From positions 1-64,000 of the forward strand of contig NZ_SMAR01000016.1 in NCBI RefSeq assembly GCF_004342225.1: a stretch of DNA of 64,000 nucleotides. Direction: 5' to 3'. The stretch comes from Martelella mediterranea (GTDB taxonomy: Bacteria; Pseudomonadota; Alphaproteobacteria; Rhizobiales; Rhizobiaceae). The notes beneath the pieces are model-generated. The model was not told where the DNA came from. It did not search any database and worked only from the letters and a program-made list of their open reading frames with translations. Shown here one piece after another: positions 56,018-64,000 of this stretch. The translations under genes were made by a program, and so were the position numbers. Position 1 is the first letter of the stretch, and every line of letters begins with the position of its first letter.

Positions 56018-56578
56018 TCACAGGCGAAGGGCAGCATCCTTTGCGCCTTCATCCAGCAGGCTGAATACATAAGGTGCAAACGATCGCCAGCATTCGACGC
56101 GGAACGTATTGTCGTCCTTGCGATGAAGAATGATTTCTGTCTTGCCAAAAGCGGTCCGCGCCACCTTGCCGACTGTAAATGTTTCTGGCCGCAAATCCAT
56201 CGGACACGCGATGTTCAGGGCTGCGGCGGCACCGGGACCGTCGATCATGACCGCGACATTACGGTGTGAAATATCGACAGCGGAAAACGCTGCATCGATA
56301 CTCTGAAGACGCGCGACAAGGTCTTCACCAAACTCGTCAACCACAAGCCATTCATCCGGTCCAAGCCAGAAAGCATAACGGCCATCACCACCGGCAGAAC
56401 TTAACGGCAACCGGGGCAGATCGAGTTCCAGTGCTCCCGAAAGCACCTGAAGCGCATCCTCCCCGGCACGCAGTAAAAGCCGCGTCGCCGGTTCTGCAAC
56501 GACGAGACGGGCAACAGATGATCCCCCGAAGGCTCCCGCCAACGGCAGGGCACGGTCTGCAACCTGAATATCAGCCAT
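56018..56578 (-). CDS. soxG: Sarcosine oxidase gamma subunit
   Basis: 186 residues from ATG 56578 (MADIQVADRALPLAGAFGG), overlapping the soxA end by eight bases. It has the T-protein-like fold typical of SoxG: LPRLPLSSAGGDGRYAFWLGPDEWLVVDEFGED, then AVDISHRNVAVMIDGPGAAAALNIACPMDL, ending FRVECWRSFAPYVFSLLDEG. It is a structural subunit of the four-part enzyme that oxidises sarcosine to glycine and formaldehyde or methylene-tetrahydrofolate plus hydrogen peroxide. Confidence 0.92.
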   Translation of the reverse strand: MADIQVADRALPLAGAFGGSSVARLVVAEPATRLLLRAGEDALQVLSGALELDLPRLPLSSAGGDGRYAFWLGPDEWLVVDEFGEDLVARLQSIDAAFSAVDISHRNVAVMIDGPGAAAALNIACPMDLRPETFTVGKVARTAFGKTEIILHRKDDNTFRVECWRSFAPYVFSLLDEGAKDAALRL

Positions 56579-59534
56579 GAAGACGGGCTCCTTCCTTGTC
56601 ATAGAAAATAGTATCAACCACTTCGACGGCGATATTGCGTTCGGGCATGGGCACGTAAAGTGTTTCGCCTTTCCGGCTGTGGCCGTTTTCAATCAGCGCA
56701 AAGGCGATCCCCTGGCCAAGGGATCCCGACCAATAAGCAGAGGTGACATGCCCAAGAGCAGAAACGGGCTTGGGCGTGTCAGGATCGACGATCACATGTG
56801 CGCCTTCCTCCAGCACCAGCCGCGCATTGCTTTTTGCCACCAGCCCGATAAGCTGTTTGCGATTTTCTGCGATCAGGTCAGGCCGCTTCAGGCCACGCAT
56901 ACCGACAAAATCAGTCTTCTTCTTCGAAACAGCCCAGCCCATGCCGAGATCAAATGGCGTAACCGTCCCATCGGTATCCTGTCCGACAACGATGAAACCT
57001 TTTTCGGCGCGCAGAACATGCATCGTTTCCGTACCGTAGACACACGCACCCAAGCTCTCGCCGCGCGCATAGATCTGCTTCCAGACCGACAGCCCGAAAT
57101 CAGACGGCACGTTGATTTCAAAACCAAGTTCACCTGTGAAAGACACGCGGAAAAGGCGCGCAGGCACGCCGCAAACCCGGCATTCCAGCACGCTCATATG
57201 CGAAAAGGCCTCGGCAGAAATATCTGCTCCTTCCACGAAGGGCTCAACGATTTCCCGCGCTTTTGGCCCCTGAACCGCAATCACGGCCCATTGTTCTGTT
57301 GTTGAGGTCAGCCAGACCTTCAGATGAGGGAACTCGGTCTGCAGGTAGTCTTCCATATGGTTGAGCACACGCGGCGCACCACCCGTCGTCGTCGTTACGT
57401 GAAACCGATCCGGTCCCAGCCGGCCAACAACACCGTCATCGTAAACATAACCGTCTTCGCGAAGCATCAGGCCATAGCGGCATTTACCGGGTTTCAGCGT
57501 CGACCAGGCATTGGAATACATCAGGTTCATAAACGCTTCGGCATCCGGTCCCACAACCTCGATCTTGCCGAGTGTTGAGGCATCGAATATCCCGGCAGTC
57601 TCGCGGGTTGTCCGGCATTCACGCGCAACGGCATCTTCCTTGGTTTCCCCGACCTTCGGGAAATACCAGGCGCGTTTCCAGTTTCCGACGTCTTCAAAGG
57701 CTGCACCCTGCTCGTCCGCCCACTGGTGGATCGGCGTTTTGCGCGCCGGGTCGAACAAGGCCCCGCGGGAATGCCCGATCAAAGTGCCGAATGTAACCGG
57801 TGTATAAGGCTGGCGGAACGTGGTCAGGCCAACCTGCGGAATCGGGCGATCCAGCATTTCAGCGGCAATGGCAAGGCCATGCATGTTGGAAAGCTTGCCC
57901 TGATCCGACGCCATACCATTGGTCGTGAAGCGTTTTATATGCTCGATTGATGCCATGCCTTCGCGCACGGCCTGCCGGATATCTTTCGCGCAAACATCGT
58001 GCTGATAATCAATGAATGCTTTGACATGATCATCAGCGCCTGCGCCCTCACCGGCACCCAGCATTCCGCCGGTCCAGCGCCATGCGTTCTCACCGGTATA
58101 ACCTGCTTCTCCGCCGCCAGCGGCAGCCGCCTCGCCAATGACAGCATGAATGGCATCGGTGCCGGAACATGCACCGACACAGACGCTGTTCTGAGCATAG
58201 GTCCCCGGCACGAAACGCTCTTTCTCGGCATCGAAAATAAGTTTCCCGCGCGACTGCGAGAACAGATGGACAGAAGGCGTCCAGCCGGCAGACGTGATCA
58301 GCGCATCGATTGCAAAATCGCGTTTCTTGCCGCTCGAAAGTGCTTTCACCTGCATGGACTTAACCCGCAGACGCCCTTTCGTGTTTACAACCGCATGACC
58401 GGTCAGAACCTTGATATCAAGCGACCGCGCTTCATCAACCAGGCCGGCACTGGGCGCTTCACGGCTGTCGATAATCGCTGCAATCCTGACACCGGCACGC
58501 TTCAGATCGAATGCAGCCTCATAAGCACTGTCATGGGCGCAATAGACACCAACGCTTTCGCCCACCGCGACGCCATACTGGCGGAGATAGCGGCGCGCCG
58601 CCGAAGCCAGCATAATGCCGGGGCGATCATTGTTTGCGAACACCATCGGCCGCTCGATCGAACCGGTGGCAAGGATGACCTGACCTGCCCGCACCTGCCA
58701 CAGCCTCTCGCGTGGCCCGGATGCTTCTGCCCCCGGCAGGTGGTCTGTCAGTCTTTCCGCCAGGCTGACAAAATTGTGGTTGTAATATCCCGCAGCCGTT
58801 GTCCGCGTCATCAGGCGAACATTCTTCATCGCGGCCAGTTCAGCTGTCACACTTCGTGCCCAGTCATACCCGTCTTTTCCGTCAACCCGGGTGCCGGTTT
58901 CATAAAGCAACGCCCCACCGGCTTCGGCCTGTTCATCACAGATGATCACGTCTTTGCCGGATCGCGCTGCCGTCAACGCCGCCGTCAGACCGGCAAGCCC
59001 GGCCCCGACGACCAGAACGTCGCAATGGGTATAGCGGCTGGCATAGGTATCCGGATCGGCTTCTGTCGGTGCAACACCAAGCCCTGCGGCCTTGCGGATC
59101 AGCGGCTCATAAAGCCTGTTCCAGGCCGCCCGCGGCCACATGAAGGTCTTGTAGTAGAACCCTGCAATAAAAAACGGCGAAAGCACATCATTGATCGCAC
59201 CGGCATCGAAGGACAGAGATGGCCAGCGATTTTGCGAGGTGGCCTTCATACCATCGAAAACCTCCTGCACCGTGCCCCGCACATTGGGCTGACGCCGGGC
59301 ACTGTCGCGCGCAATATCAAAAAGCGCGTTCGGTTCTTCCGAGCCTGCCGTCAGAAAGCCGCGCGGTCGATGGTATTTATAAGAACGGCCGACAAGATGC
59401 ACGCCATTGGCCAGCAATGCTGATGCCAGCGTGTCGCCCTCCAGGCCTGTATATGTCTTGCCATCAAAGGAAAACCGGATGGTTTTGGCAGGTGTCAGTC
59501 TTCCATGCCCGGCAATACGGTATGCGTCGCTCAT
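56571..59534 (-). CDS. soxA: Sarcosine oxidase alpha subunit
   Basis: 987 residues. The N-terminal ferredoxin-like domain (1-100) is followed by the NAD+-binding domain with VVGAGLAGLTAALTAARSG (GAGLAGL at 177-183), and the C-terminal half is a GcvT-type folate-binding domain (FMNLMYSNAWSTLKPGKCRYGLMLREDGYVYDDGVVGRL, FTGELGFEINVP, ending FYDKEGARLHG). It binds NAD+ and tetrahydrofolate and receives the methylene group from the beta-subunit flavin site. The start overlaps the soxD stop (ATGA). Confidence 0.96.
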   Translation of the reverse strand: MSDAYRIAGHGRLTPAKTIRFSFDGKTYTGLEGDTLASALLANGVHLVGRSYKYHRPRGFLTAGSEEPNALFDIARDSARRQPNVRGTVQEVFDGMKATSQNRWPSLSFDAGAINDVLSPFFIAGFYYKTFMWPRAAWNRLYEPLIRKAAGLGVAPTEADPDTYASRYTHCDVLVVGAGLAGLTAALTAARSGKDVIICDEQAEAGGALLYETGTRVDGKDGYDWARSVTAELAAMKNVRLMTRTTAAGYYNHNFVSLAERLTDHLPGAEASGPRERLWQVRAGQVILATGSIERPMVFANNDRPGIMLASAARRYLRQYGVAVGESVGVYCAHDSAYEAAFDLKRAGVRIAAIIDSREAPSAGLVDEARSLDIKVLTGHAVVNTKGRLRVKSMQVKALSSGKKRDFAIDALITSAGWTPSVHLFSQSRGKLIFDAEKERFVPGTYAQNSVCVGACSGTDAIHAVIGEAAAAGGGEAGYTGENAWRWTGGMLGAGEGAGADDHVKAFIDYQHDVCAKDIRQAVREGMASIEHIKRFTTNGMASDQGKLSNMHGLAIAAEMLDRPIPQVGLTTFRQPYTPVTFGTLIGHSRGALFDPARKTPIHQWADEQGAAFEDVGNWKRAWYFPKVGETKEDAVARECRTTRETAGIFDASTLGKIEVVGPDAEAFMNLMYSNAWSTLKPGKCRYGLMLREDGYVYDDGVVGRLGPDRFHVTTTTGGAPRVLNHMEDYLQTEFPHLKVWLTSTTEQWAVIAVQGPKAREIVEPFVEGADISAEAFSHMSVLECRVCGVPARLFRVSFTGELGFEINVPSDFGLSVWKQIYARGESLGACVYGTETMHVLRAEKGFIVVGQDTDGTVTPFDLGMGWAVSKKKTDFVGMRGLKRPDLIAENRKQLIGLVAKSNARLVLEEGAHVIVDPDTPKPVSALGHVTSAYWSGSLGQGIAFALIENGHSRKGETLYVPMPERNIAVEVVDTIFYDKEGARLHG

Positions 59535-59839
59535 TGGCCTGCCTCCTCGCCCATCAGCACCGAGAGGTCGGGACGCGGCTCCCCGGATTTATACGTTTTG
59601 AGAAAGCGATCTGAGACCGTGTCACGAGCAGCATTGAAAAAACGGCCGCATCCATGCGTGTGACGCCAGCGTTCAAAGTGAATCCCCTTGGGATTACTGC
59701 GCAAGAAGAAATAGGCCTCGAATGCCTCGTCTGAGGTTTCGGCCATGTTTTGCGGACGGGCGATATGCGCTTCACCGGCGGCGGCAAATTCCAGTTCGCT
59801 GCGCGCTTCTTCACAATACGGGCAATAGATCAGCAGCAT
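59531..59839 (-). CDS. soxD: Sarcosine oxidase delta subunit
   Basis: 102 residues. Zinc-binding residues are seen in LIYCPYCEEARSELEF with an HIARP segment and HTHGCGRFFNAARDTVSDRF near the end. This small subunit stabilises the complex. It sits three bases after the hydrolase gene and overlaps soxA by four bases. Confidence 0.94.
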   Translation of the reverse strand: MLLIYCPYCEEARSELEFAAAGEAHIARPQNMAETSDEAFEAYFFLRSNPKGIHFERWRHTHGCGRFFNAARDTVSDRFLKTYKSGEPRPDLSVLMGEEAGQ

Positions 59840-59842
59840 GTC

Positions 59843-60679
59843 TCAGACTTTCTCCAGTTCGGGCAGCGTTCCCGGCAATGATATAATCAACTGCAGGAGT
59901 TCACGCGGTGCCTCCAGCTGCGGCAAATGCCCGGCGTCTTTGAGTGGATGGAGCGGCGTGCCGATCTTGTCGGCCAGCGCACGACCGCGCTCAAGGGGAA
60001 TCCAGGGGTCTTTCTCGCCCCACAGCACCGTGATCGGGCAATCGGTACTGCCAAGTTTATCGGCAATCTCATCGGTAAAACGATCATCAGCCTGTGCAAA
60101 CTGCCCATAGAAGCTGATACGCCCCTCCACTGTCAGCCATGGCGACACCAGATCATGCACATCCTGCGGATCGATATCATCCGCCAGAGCACCGCGAATA
60201 TAAGCTTCGACAATCGCTGCATGAATATGAAGCGGCAGAGGAAGGAAGGCGTCAACATGCCGGCTGACATGATTGAAAAATTCAGATCCCCAAGGGCTGA
60301 GCGCAACAGCATTCATCAGCACAAGCTCTTCATAAGAAGCGCCGTGGAGAAGGTGAGCGCGCAGCGTAACGGCACCTCCGAAATCATGGGCAAAAACGGC
60401 TGGTGACTCCAATTTCCAGAAATCAAGCATCTCTTTGAAAACACGGCCCTGAACATCGAGGCCGGTTGGCTGTTCGGGGTCTTTGGCCGAGCGCCCGAAG
60501 CCAGGCATGTCATACCAGTAAACCGTGTAGACGTGCGACAAAGGCAGTAAAACGCGGTGCCAGGCAAAAGATGACCATGGCCATCCATGTGCCAGCACCA
60601 GTGGCGGCCCCTCTCCTGCTTTGCCCCAGGCAACTGTTCCGGCGCTCGTTTCTGCTTTCGAATTTACGTTCCAGAGCAT
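59843..60679 (-). CDS. Alpha/beta hydrolase with an Asp nucleophile, inside the sox operon
   Basis: 278 residues from ATG 60679 (MLWNVNSKAETSAG), with TGAGGTG six bases before it; a TTG at 60691 overlapping soxB is an alternative. Fold landmarks: the oxyanion region LAHGWPWSSF, nucleophile elbow FAHDFGGAVT with D99 (an aspartate rather than serine), acid D224 (WGEKDPW) and base H251 (KDAGH). An Asp nucleophile places it with haloalkane/fluoroacetate dehalogenases and epoxide hydrolases. Its role beside sarcosine oxidase is unknown. It is co-transcribed between soxB and soxD. Confidence 0.87.
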   Translation of the reverse strand: MLWNVNSKAETSAGTVAWGKAGEGPPLVLAHGWPWSSFAWHRVLLPLSHVYTVYWYDMPGFGRSAKDPEQPTGLDVQGRVFKEMLDFWKLESPAVFAHDFGGAVTLRAHLLHGASYEELVLMNAVALSPWGSEFFNHVSRHVDAFLPLPLHIHAAIVEAYIRGALADDIDPQDVHDLVSPWLTVEGRISFYGQFAQADDRFTDEIADKLGSTDCPITVLWGEKDPWIPLERGRALADKIGTPLHPLKDAGHLPQLEAPRELLQLIISLPGTLPELEKV

Positions 60680-60687
60680 GATACACC

Positions 60688-61941
60688 TCAATGTGCTACG
60701 GCAGCAGCGGCGGCCTCATCAATCAGACGACCTGTACGATACCTGTCCAGTGTGAGGCCGGAAGCCAGCCTGTGCGGTTCACCTTTGGCAATCAGATGGG
60801 CGAAAAGATGGGCGGATCCGGGCGTTGCCTTGAAGCCGCCGGTTCCCCAGCCGCAATTGACATAAAGGTTCGGCACCGGTGTTACACTCTGGATTGGAGA
60901 GCGGTCTGGCGTGTTGTCGGTGATGCCGCCCCACTGGCGCATCATCTTCACGCGCCGGAAAACAGGAAAGAGTTCACAGATCGCGTCCAGCGTATGGGTA
61001 ATGATCTGAAGTCCGCCGGTCTGGGAATAGGAATTATACTGGTCCGTGCCTGCGCCAATAACCAGTTCTCCCTTATCGGATTGCGAGATATAGGCATGCA
61101 CCGAGTTCGACATGACAACGCAGGGGAAAACCGGTTTCAAAGGCTCTGAAACCAGCGCTTGCAAGGGCTGACTTTCGAGCGGCAACCGCACATCCGCCAT
61201 CGACATGACAACCGAATTGTGCCCGGAAGCGGAAACACCGATCTTCTTTGCACCAATGAAGCCGCGCGAAGTCTCGACACCGCTGACAGCGCCATCCGGA
61301 CCACGCCGGATGCCTTTCACCTCACAGTTCTGAATAATGTGAACGCCATAATCCGAGGCAGCCCGGCCATAGCCCCAGACCACAGCATCGTGCCGGGCTG
61401 TACCGGCGCGGCGCTGAAGTGCGGCCCCATTGATCGGGTAGCGCGCGTTTTTTGCGATATCGAGCGGGGGACAGACGTCCTTTGCCTGCTCAGGCGTCAG
61501 CCACTCGTTATCGATGCCGTAAAGCCGGTTTGCATGGACATGTCGTTTGAAAGATTGGCGGTCATGCTCATTGTGGGAAAGCATCAGCACGCCGCGCGGC
61601 GAATACATGACGTTGTAATTCAAATCGATGGAGAGATTTTCCCAAAGCTTCAGCGAATGCTCGTAAATATCCATACTTTCGCCGTAGAGGTAATTGGAGC
61701 GCACAATCGTCGTATTGCGCCCGGTATTCCCACCACCGATCCAGCCTTTTTCCAGAACAGCAATATTGGTTATTCCATGCTCTTTGGCGAGATAGTAGGC
61801 CGCGCCGATGCCATGACCGCCGCCGCCAATGATGATGACATCATACTCCGATTTTGGCTCGGGAGAGTCCCAGTGCCTGTCCCAGCCCTTGTGGTGCCTG
61901 AGCGCTTCACGCGCCAGAGCGAAAACGGAATATTTGCGCAT
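60688..61941 (-). CDS. soxB: Sarcosine oxidase beta subunit
   Basis: 417 residues. The N-terminal FAD-binding DVIIIGGGGHGIGAAYYLAKEHG (GGGGHG at 39-44) and the covalent FMN site region near GGNTGRNTTIVRSNYLY and the central domain are intact. The C-terminus has NCGWGTGGFKATPGSAHLFAHLI. It carries the flavins that oxidise sarcosine. GGGAGTTGGCTG precedes the ATG. It is the first gene of a minus-strand soxB-hydrolase-soxD-soxA-soxG operon. Confidence 0.96.
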   Translation of the reverse strand: MRKYSVFALAREALRHHKGWDRHWDSPEPKSEYDVIIIGGGGHGIGAAYYLAKEHGITNIAVLEKGWIGGGNTGRNTTIVRSNYLYGESMDIYEHSLKLWENLSIDLNYNVMYSPRGVLMLSHNEHDRQSFKRHVHANRLYGIDNEWLTPEQAKDVCPPLDIAKNARYPINGAALQRRAGTARHDAVVWGYGRAASDYGVHIIQNCEVKGIRRGPDGAVSGVETSRGFIGAKKIGVSASGHNSVVMSMADVRLPLESQPLQALVSEPLKPVFPCVVMSNSVHAYISQSDKGELVIGAGTDQYNSYSQTGGLQIITHTLDAICELFPVFRRVKMMRQWGGITDNTPDRSPIQSVTPVPNLYVNCGWGTGGFKATPGSAHLFAHLIAKGEPHRLASGLTLDRYRTGRLIDEAAAAAVAH

Positions 61942-62304
61942 CAGCCAACTCCCTCAATCACGGCATCTGCCAGCGGCATCATCTGATCATGAAATCGCAA
62001 ATCGCCCGACGGCACAACCGGCATTTTTGTGATGCCTTTACGTCATGTTCATACAACTTGAACGACTCGCTGCTATGCAGGCTTTTCGGGCGTAATGACT
62101 TGAATATAACCCGACGTTGCTCTATTCCACCTTCAAACTTCAATATCGCATCGCTTCGATACAGGTGGCACTGGACTCACGTGTTGCAATCTGTTATTGG
62201 CGGCGCAAGTTGCAAAGCGGGCGCTTTGCGAAGCTTATGTTTGATGCCTGATGCGCGACACTTGCTCAGGCCGCCAACAACAACGTTAAAGGAACGGGAT
62301 TCAC
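61942..62304. other. 363-base divergent intergenic region between soxB and rpsU
   Basis: It must hold the promoters of the sox operon and of rpsU. The only structure I can point to is the hairpin GCAAAGCG-GG-CGCTTTGC (62212-62229), 76 bases ahead of the rpsU start, which may be in the rpsU leader RNA. No convincing open frame, tRNA or repeat was seen in the rest. Confidence 0.55.
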
Positions 62305-62517
62305 GTGCAAGTACTTGTCCGCGACAACAATGTCGATCAGGCTCTCCGCGCTCTGAAGAAAAAGATGCAGCGCGAGGGTATCTTCCGCGAAATGAAAATG
62401 CGCGATCATTACGAAAAGCCATCGCAGAAGCGTGCGCGTGAAAAGGCTGAAGCCATCCGCCGCGTTCGCAAGCTGGCTCGTAAGCGCGCTATCCGCGAAG
62501 GTCTGATTTCGCGCTGA
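62305..62517 (+). CDS. rpsU: 30S ribosomal protein S21
   Basis: 70 residues, very basic: [20 protein letters not shown] through [12 protein letters not shown], the S21 family pattern. The start is GTG 62305, with AAAGGAACGG before it. It is part of the small ribosomal subunit near the anti-Shine-Dalgarno end of 16S rRNA. A terminator follows 33 bases after the stop. Confidence 0.96.
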   Translation: MQVLVRDNNVDQALRALKKKMQREGIFREMKMRDHYEKPSQKRAREKAEAIRRVRKLARKRAIREGLISR

Positions 62518-62549
62518 TTGTCGCTTTCCAGGCACATGCAGGATATTTT

Positions 62550-62582
62550 AATGGCGGGGGCTGATGCGTCCGCCATTTTTCC
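62550..62582 (+). terminator. Rho-independent terminator of rpsU
   Basis: ATGGCGG (62551-62557) and CCGCCAT (62570-62576) form a stem around a 12-base loop, followed directly by TTTTTCCTGTTATTT. Confidence 0.88.
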
Positions 62583-62685
62583 TGTTATTTAATGGTCCGG
62601 CACTCTTAGCGGTTGATCTTCCGACTTTCGATCTTCACTTTTGCAGAGCCTGTTCCGGCGACAACACGGTCACGAAGGAAACGCA

Positions 62686-63546
62686 ATGACGACCATCAGC
62701 AGTGATTTCAACGTTAAAGTCCATGGCCGCTTTCTGCGTTCGGTGTTTTTTGCCGGAACGCTCGGCCTTCTGGCAGCCTGCCAGACTCAAACGATGAACC
62801 CGGATGTGGTTGCGCTCGATGCAACTCAGGGCTCGCAGCAGAACATTGCTTCGCTGACCAGCGTGATTGCCGCCAATCCGAATGATCCGGAAGGTTATAA
62901 TGTGCGCGGCGCCGCCTACGGCCGTGCCGGTGATACCCGCAAGGCGATGGAAGACTTCAATCAGGCACTTCAGCTGAACCCGAATTACTATCAGGCCTAT
63001 GCTAATCGCGCCCTCATTGAGCGCAGCCTTGGCCGTCAGATGGATGCACTGAACGACTATAACCGCGCATTGCAGATCAACCCCGATTATGATGTGGCCT
63101 ATATCGGTCGCGGCAACCTTTACCGGGAAGCCGGACAGACCAATGACGCCTTTAATGATTACACCCGTGCGATCGAGCTGAACACAACGGACCCACGCGC
63201 CTATCACAATCGCGGCCTGATCTATCAGCGTCGCGGCCAGCAGGAGCAGGCGATCAGCGATTTCACCAAAGCCATTTCGCTGGCACCAAAATCAGCGCAG
63301 CCTTATAATGGCCGCGGCGTTTCCTACCTCGCACTCAGCGACGATAAGAATGCGCGTTCTGATTTTGACAAGGCACTGGCGCTGGATCAGTCAAATGCCG
63401 AAACCTGGGCCAATCTCGGCCTGATTTTTGAGCGGGAAGGCGATTATCAGAAGGCAGCCTCCTATTATCAGAAGTCGAAGGCTCTGAACCCGAACTATCA
63501 GCCCGCTGTTCAGGGCGTTCAGCGGGTTCTGGGCGGTGGCGCTTAA
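62686..63546 (+). CDS. Tetratricopeptide-repeat lipoprotein
   Basis: 286 residues from ATG 62686, with GAAGGAA before it. An N-terminal signal ends in the lipobox LLAAC, so the protein is a lipid-anchored exported protein. Six or so TPR units follow, from about residue 60 (NPNDPEGYNVRGAAYGRAGDTRKAMEDFNQALQLNPNYYQAYANRALIERSLG and onward), each with the alanine/tyrosine pattern and proline at the end. It is a protein-interaction scaffold of unknown partner, probably in the envelope. NlpI is the nearest well-known E. coli analogue in layout. Confidence 0.9.
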   Translation: MTTISSDFNVKVHGRFLRSVFFAGTLGLLAACQTQTMNPDVVALDATQGSQQNIASLTSVIAANPNDPEGYNVRGAAYGRAGDTRKAMEDFNQALQLNPNYYQAYANRALIERSLGRQMDALNDYNRALQINPDYDVAYIGRGNLYREAGQTNDAFNDYTRAIELNTTDPRAYHNRGLIYQRRGQQEQAISDFTKAISLAPKSAQPYNGRGVSYLALSDDKNARSDFDKALALDQSNAETWANLGLIFEREGDYQKAASYYQKSKALNPNYQPAVQGVQRVLGGGA

Positions 63547-63594
63547 GCCCCTTCATTGCTGATCCCGCCAGATCATGGAAGGTCGCTCTAACGC

Positions 63595-64000
63595 CTATCG
63601 GAGGTTCAGCCTGATGGGCAGGCTGAAGGAATGGCTCGAGCCCCGGTAAGAGGACGGAAACGCACCAAATGGCCCGGCAGCGCGGGCGCGTTGAATCACG
63701 ATGGTGTCAACCTGACCGTTGCCGGATGAGCGGGCCAGAGAAACCCCTGCGATCTGCCCCGAACGACTGACCGTTACATTCACGGTGACGGTGGTGCTCA
63801 AACGGCCAACACCGCGATAATATCGCGAATTACCAACGGAACGGCGAATGCGGCTGCCGACCTTGCCGGCATAGTTGGCCATCGCCGCAGCACCATCGTC
63901 CGATGCCCGTGCGGTCGCCTCCGCGCCGCTGGAAGAGCCCGACTGGCTGGTTCCGGTTGATGCCCCGCGTGCAGCATTGGCACTGGCGTTCCCCCCTGCC
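63595..64000 (-). CDS. TonB-family protein, C-terminal part (start lies beyond the right edge)
   Basis: The minus-strand frame is open to the window edge, so this is a 3' fragment of about 134 codons plus stop. A low-complexity Ala/Gly/Ser/Thr linker (63880-64000) leads into a TonB C-terminal domain: YAGKVGSRIRRSVG, then VTVNVTVSRSGQIAGVSLARSSGNGQVD, ending SFSLPIRLNLR. The family passes proton-motive energy to outer-membrane receptors. Whether it serves the haem receptor 56 kb away cannot be told. Confidence 0.8.
   Translation of the reverse strand, partial: AGGNASANAARGASTGTSQSGSSSGAEATARASDDGAAAMANYAGKVGSRIRRSVGNSRYYRGVGRLSTTVTVNVTVSRSGQIAGVSLARSSGNGQVDTIVIQRARAAGPFGAFPSSYRGSSHSFSLPIRLNLR

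Noticed and set aside
57999-59423. 474-codon open frame antisense to soxA
   Set aside because: soxA is certain by full-length similarity and operon overlaps. This frame is a mirror of its codon bias.

Overview
The window looks like chromosomal DNA of an alphaproteobacterium of the order Hyphomicrobiales, most like the Brucellaceae (Brucella/Ochrobactrum/Pseudochrobactrum type). The evidence is the compact glgP-glgB-glgC-glgA-pgm-glgX operon, heterotetrameric sarcosine oxidase genes, an AnsA-type asparaginase, a RirA-like iron operator at a haem receptor gene, and short CTAG-bordered palindromic intergenic elements resembling rhizobial RIME/Brucella Bru-RS repeats. The genus is inference. The DNA is moderately GC-rich and almost fully coding. 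I see no prophage, insertion sequence, CRISPR array or plasmid backbone.

Layout. 1-2.1 kb: start of tuf (leaving the window), a membrane diguanylate cyclase, tRNA-Gly and tRNA-Tyr. 2.1-5.1 kb: rlmB, then a phosphatase and synthase pair for glucosylglycerate-type compatible solutes. 5.2-7.6 kb: TonB-dependent haem receptor with an iron-responsive operator. 7.7-11.9 kb: a tyrosine-phosphatase-like protein, LysR/mmsA, a SnoaL-like protein with a palindromic promoter, and a MarR regulator. 12-14.4 kb: TPP riboswitch and thiMED. 14.5-16.1 kb: cytochrome c' and a dihaem cytochrome separated by two tandem palindromic elements. 16.1-32.2 kb: mixed single genes (GNAT, MerR/CDF metal efflux, aminotransferase, haloacid dehalogenase, ohr/ohrR, asparaginase, quinone reductase, HdeD, formate/nitrite channel with an FNR-like box, GST, ClC channel, APS reductase, LacI regulator, ferredoxin reductase, orphan TRAP binding protein). 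32.6-36.3 kb: TetR-HlyD-ABC drug-efflux type operon.

36.4-43.1 kb: a three-gene module (transglutaminase-like/DUF2126 amidoligase, circularly permuted ATP-grasp fused to Alpha-E, second transglutaminase-like protein) predicted to make and process an unknown peptide or amide. Its chemistry is essentially undescribed and it is the best candidate here for a novel system. 43.3-54.4 kb: the complete glycogen synthesis/degradation operon, followed by a MaoC-type hydratase and a DUF2332 protein. 56-62 kb (minus strand): soxB-alpha/beta hydrolase-soxD-soxA-soxG, a sarcosine oxidase operon with an extra hydrolase. The right end holds rpsU, a TPR lipoprotein and the 3' part of a TonB-family gene.

The most distinctive non-coding pattern is that three unrelated genes (cytochrome c', asparaginase, APS reductase) end with a TAG stop codon lying in the CTAG border of a palindromic repeat element.
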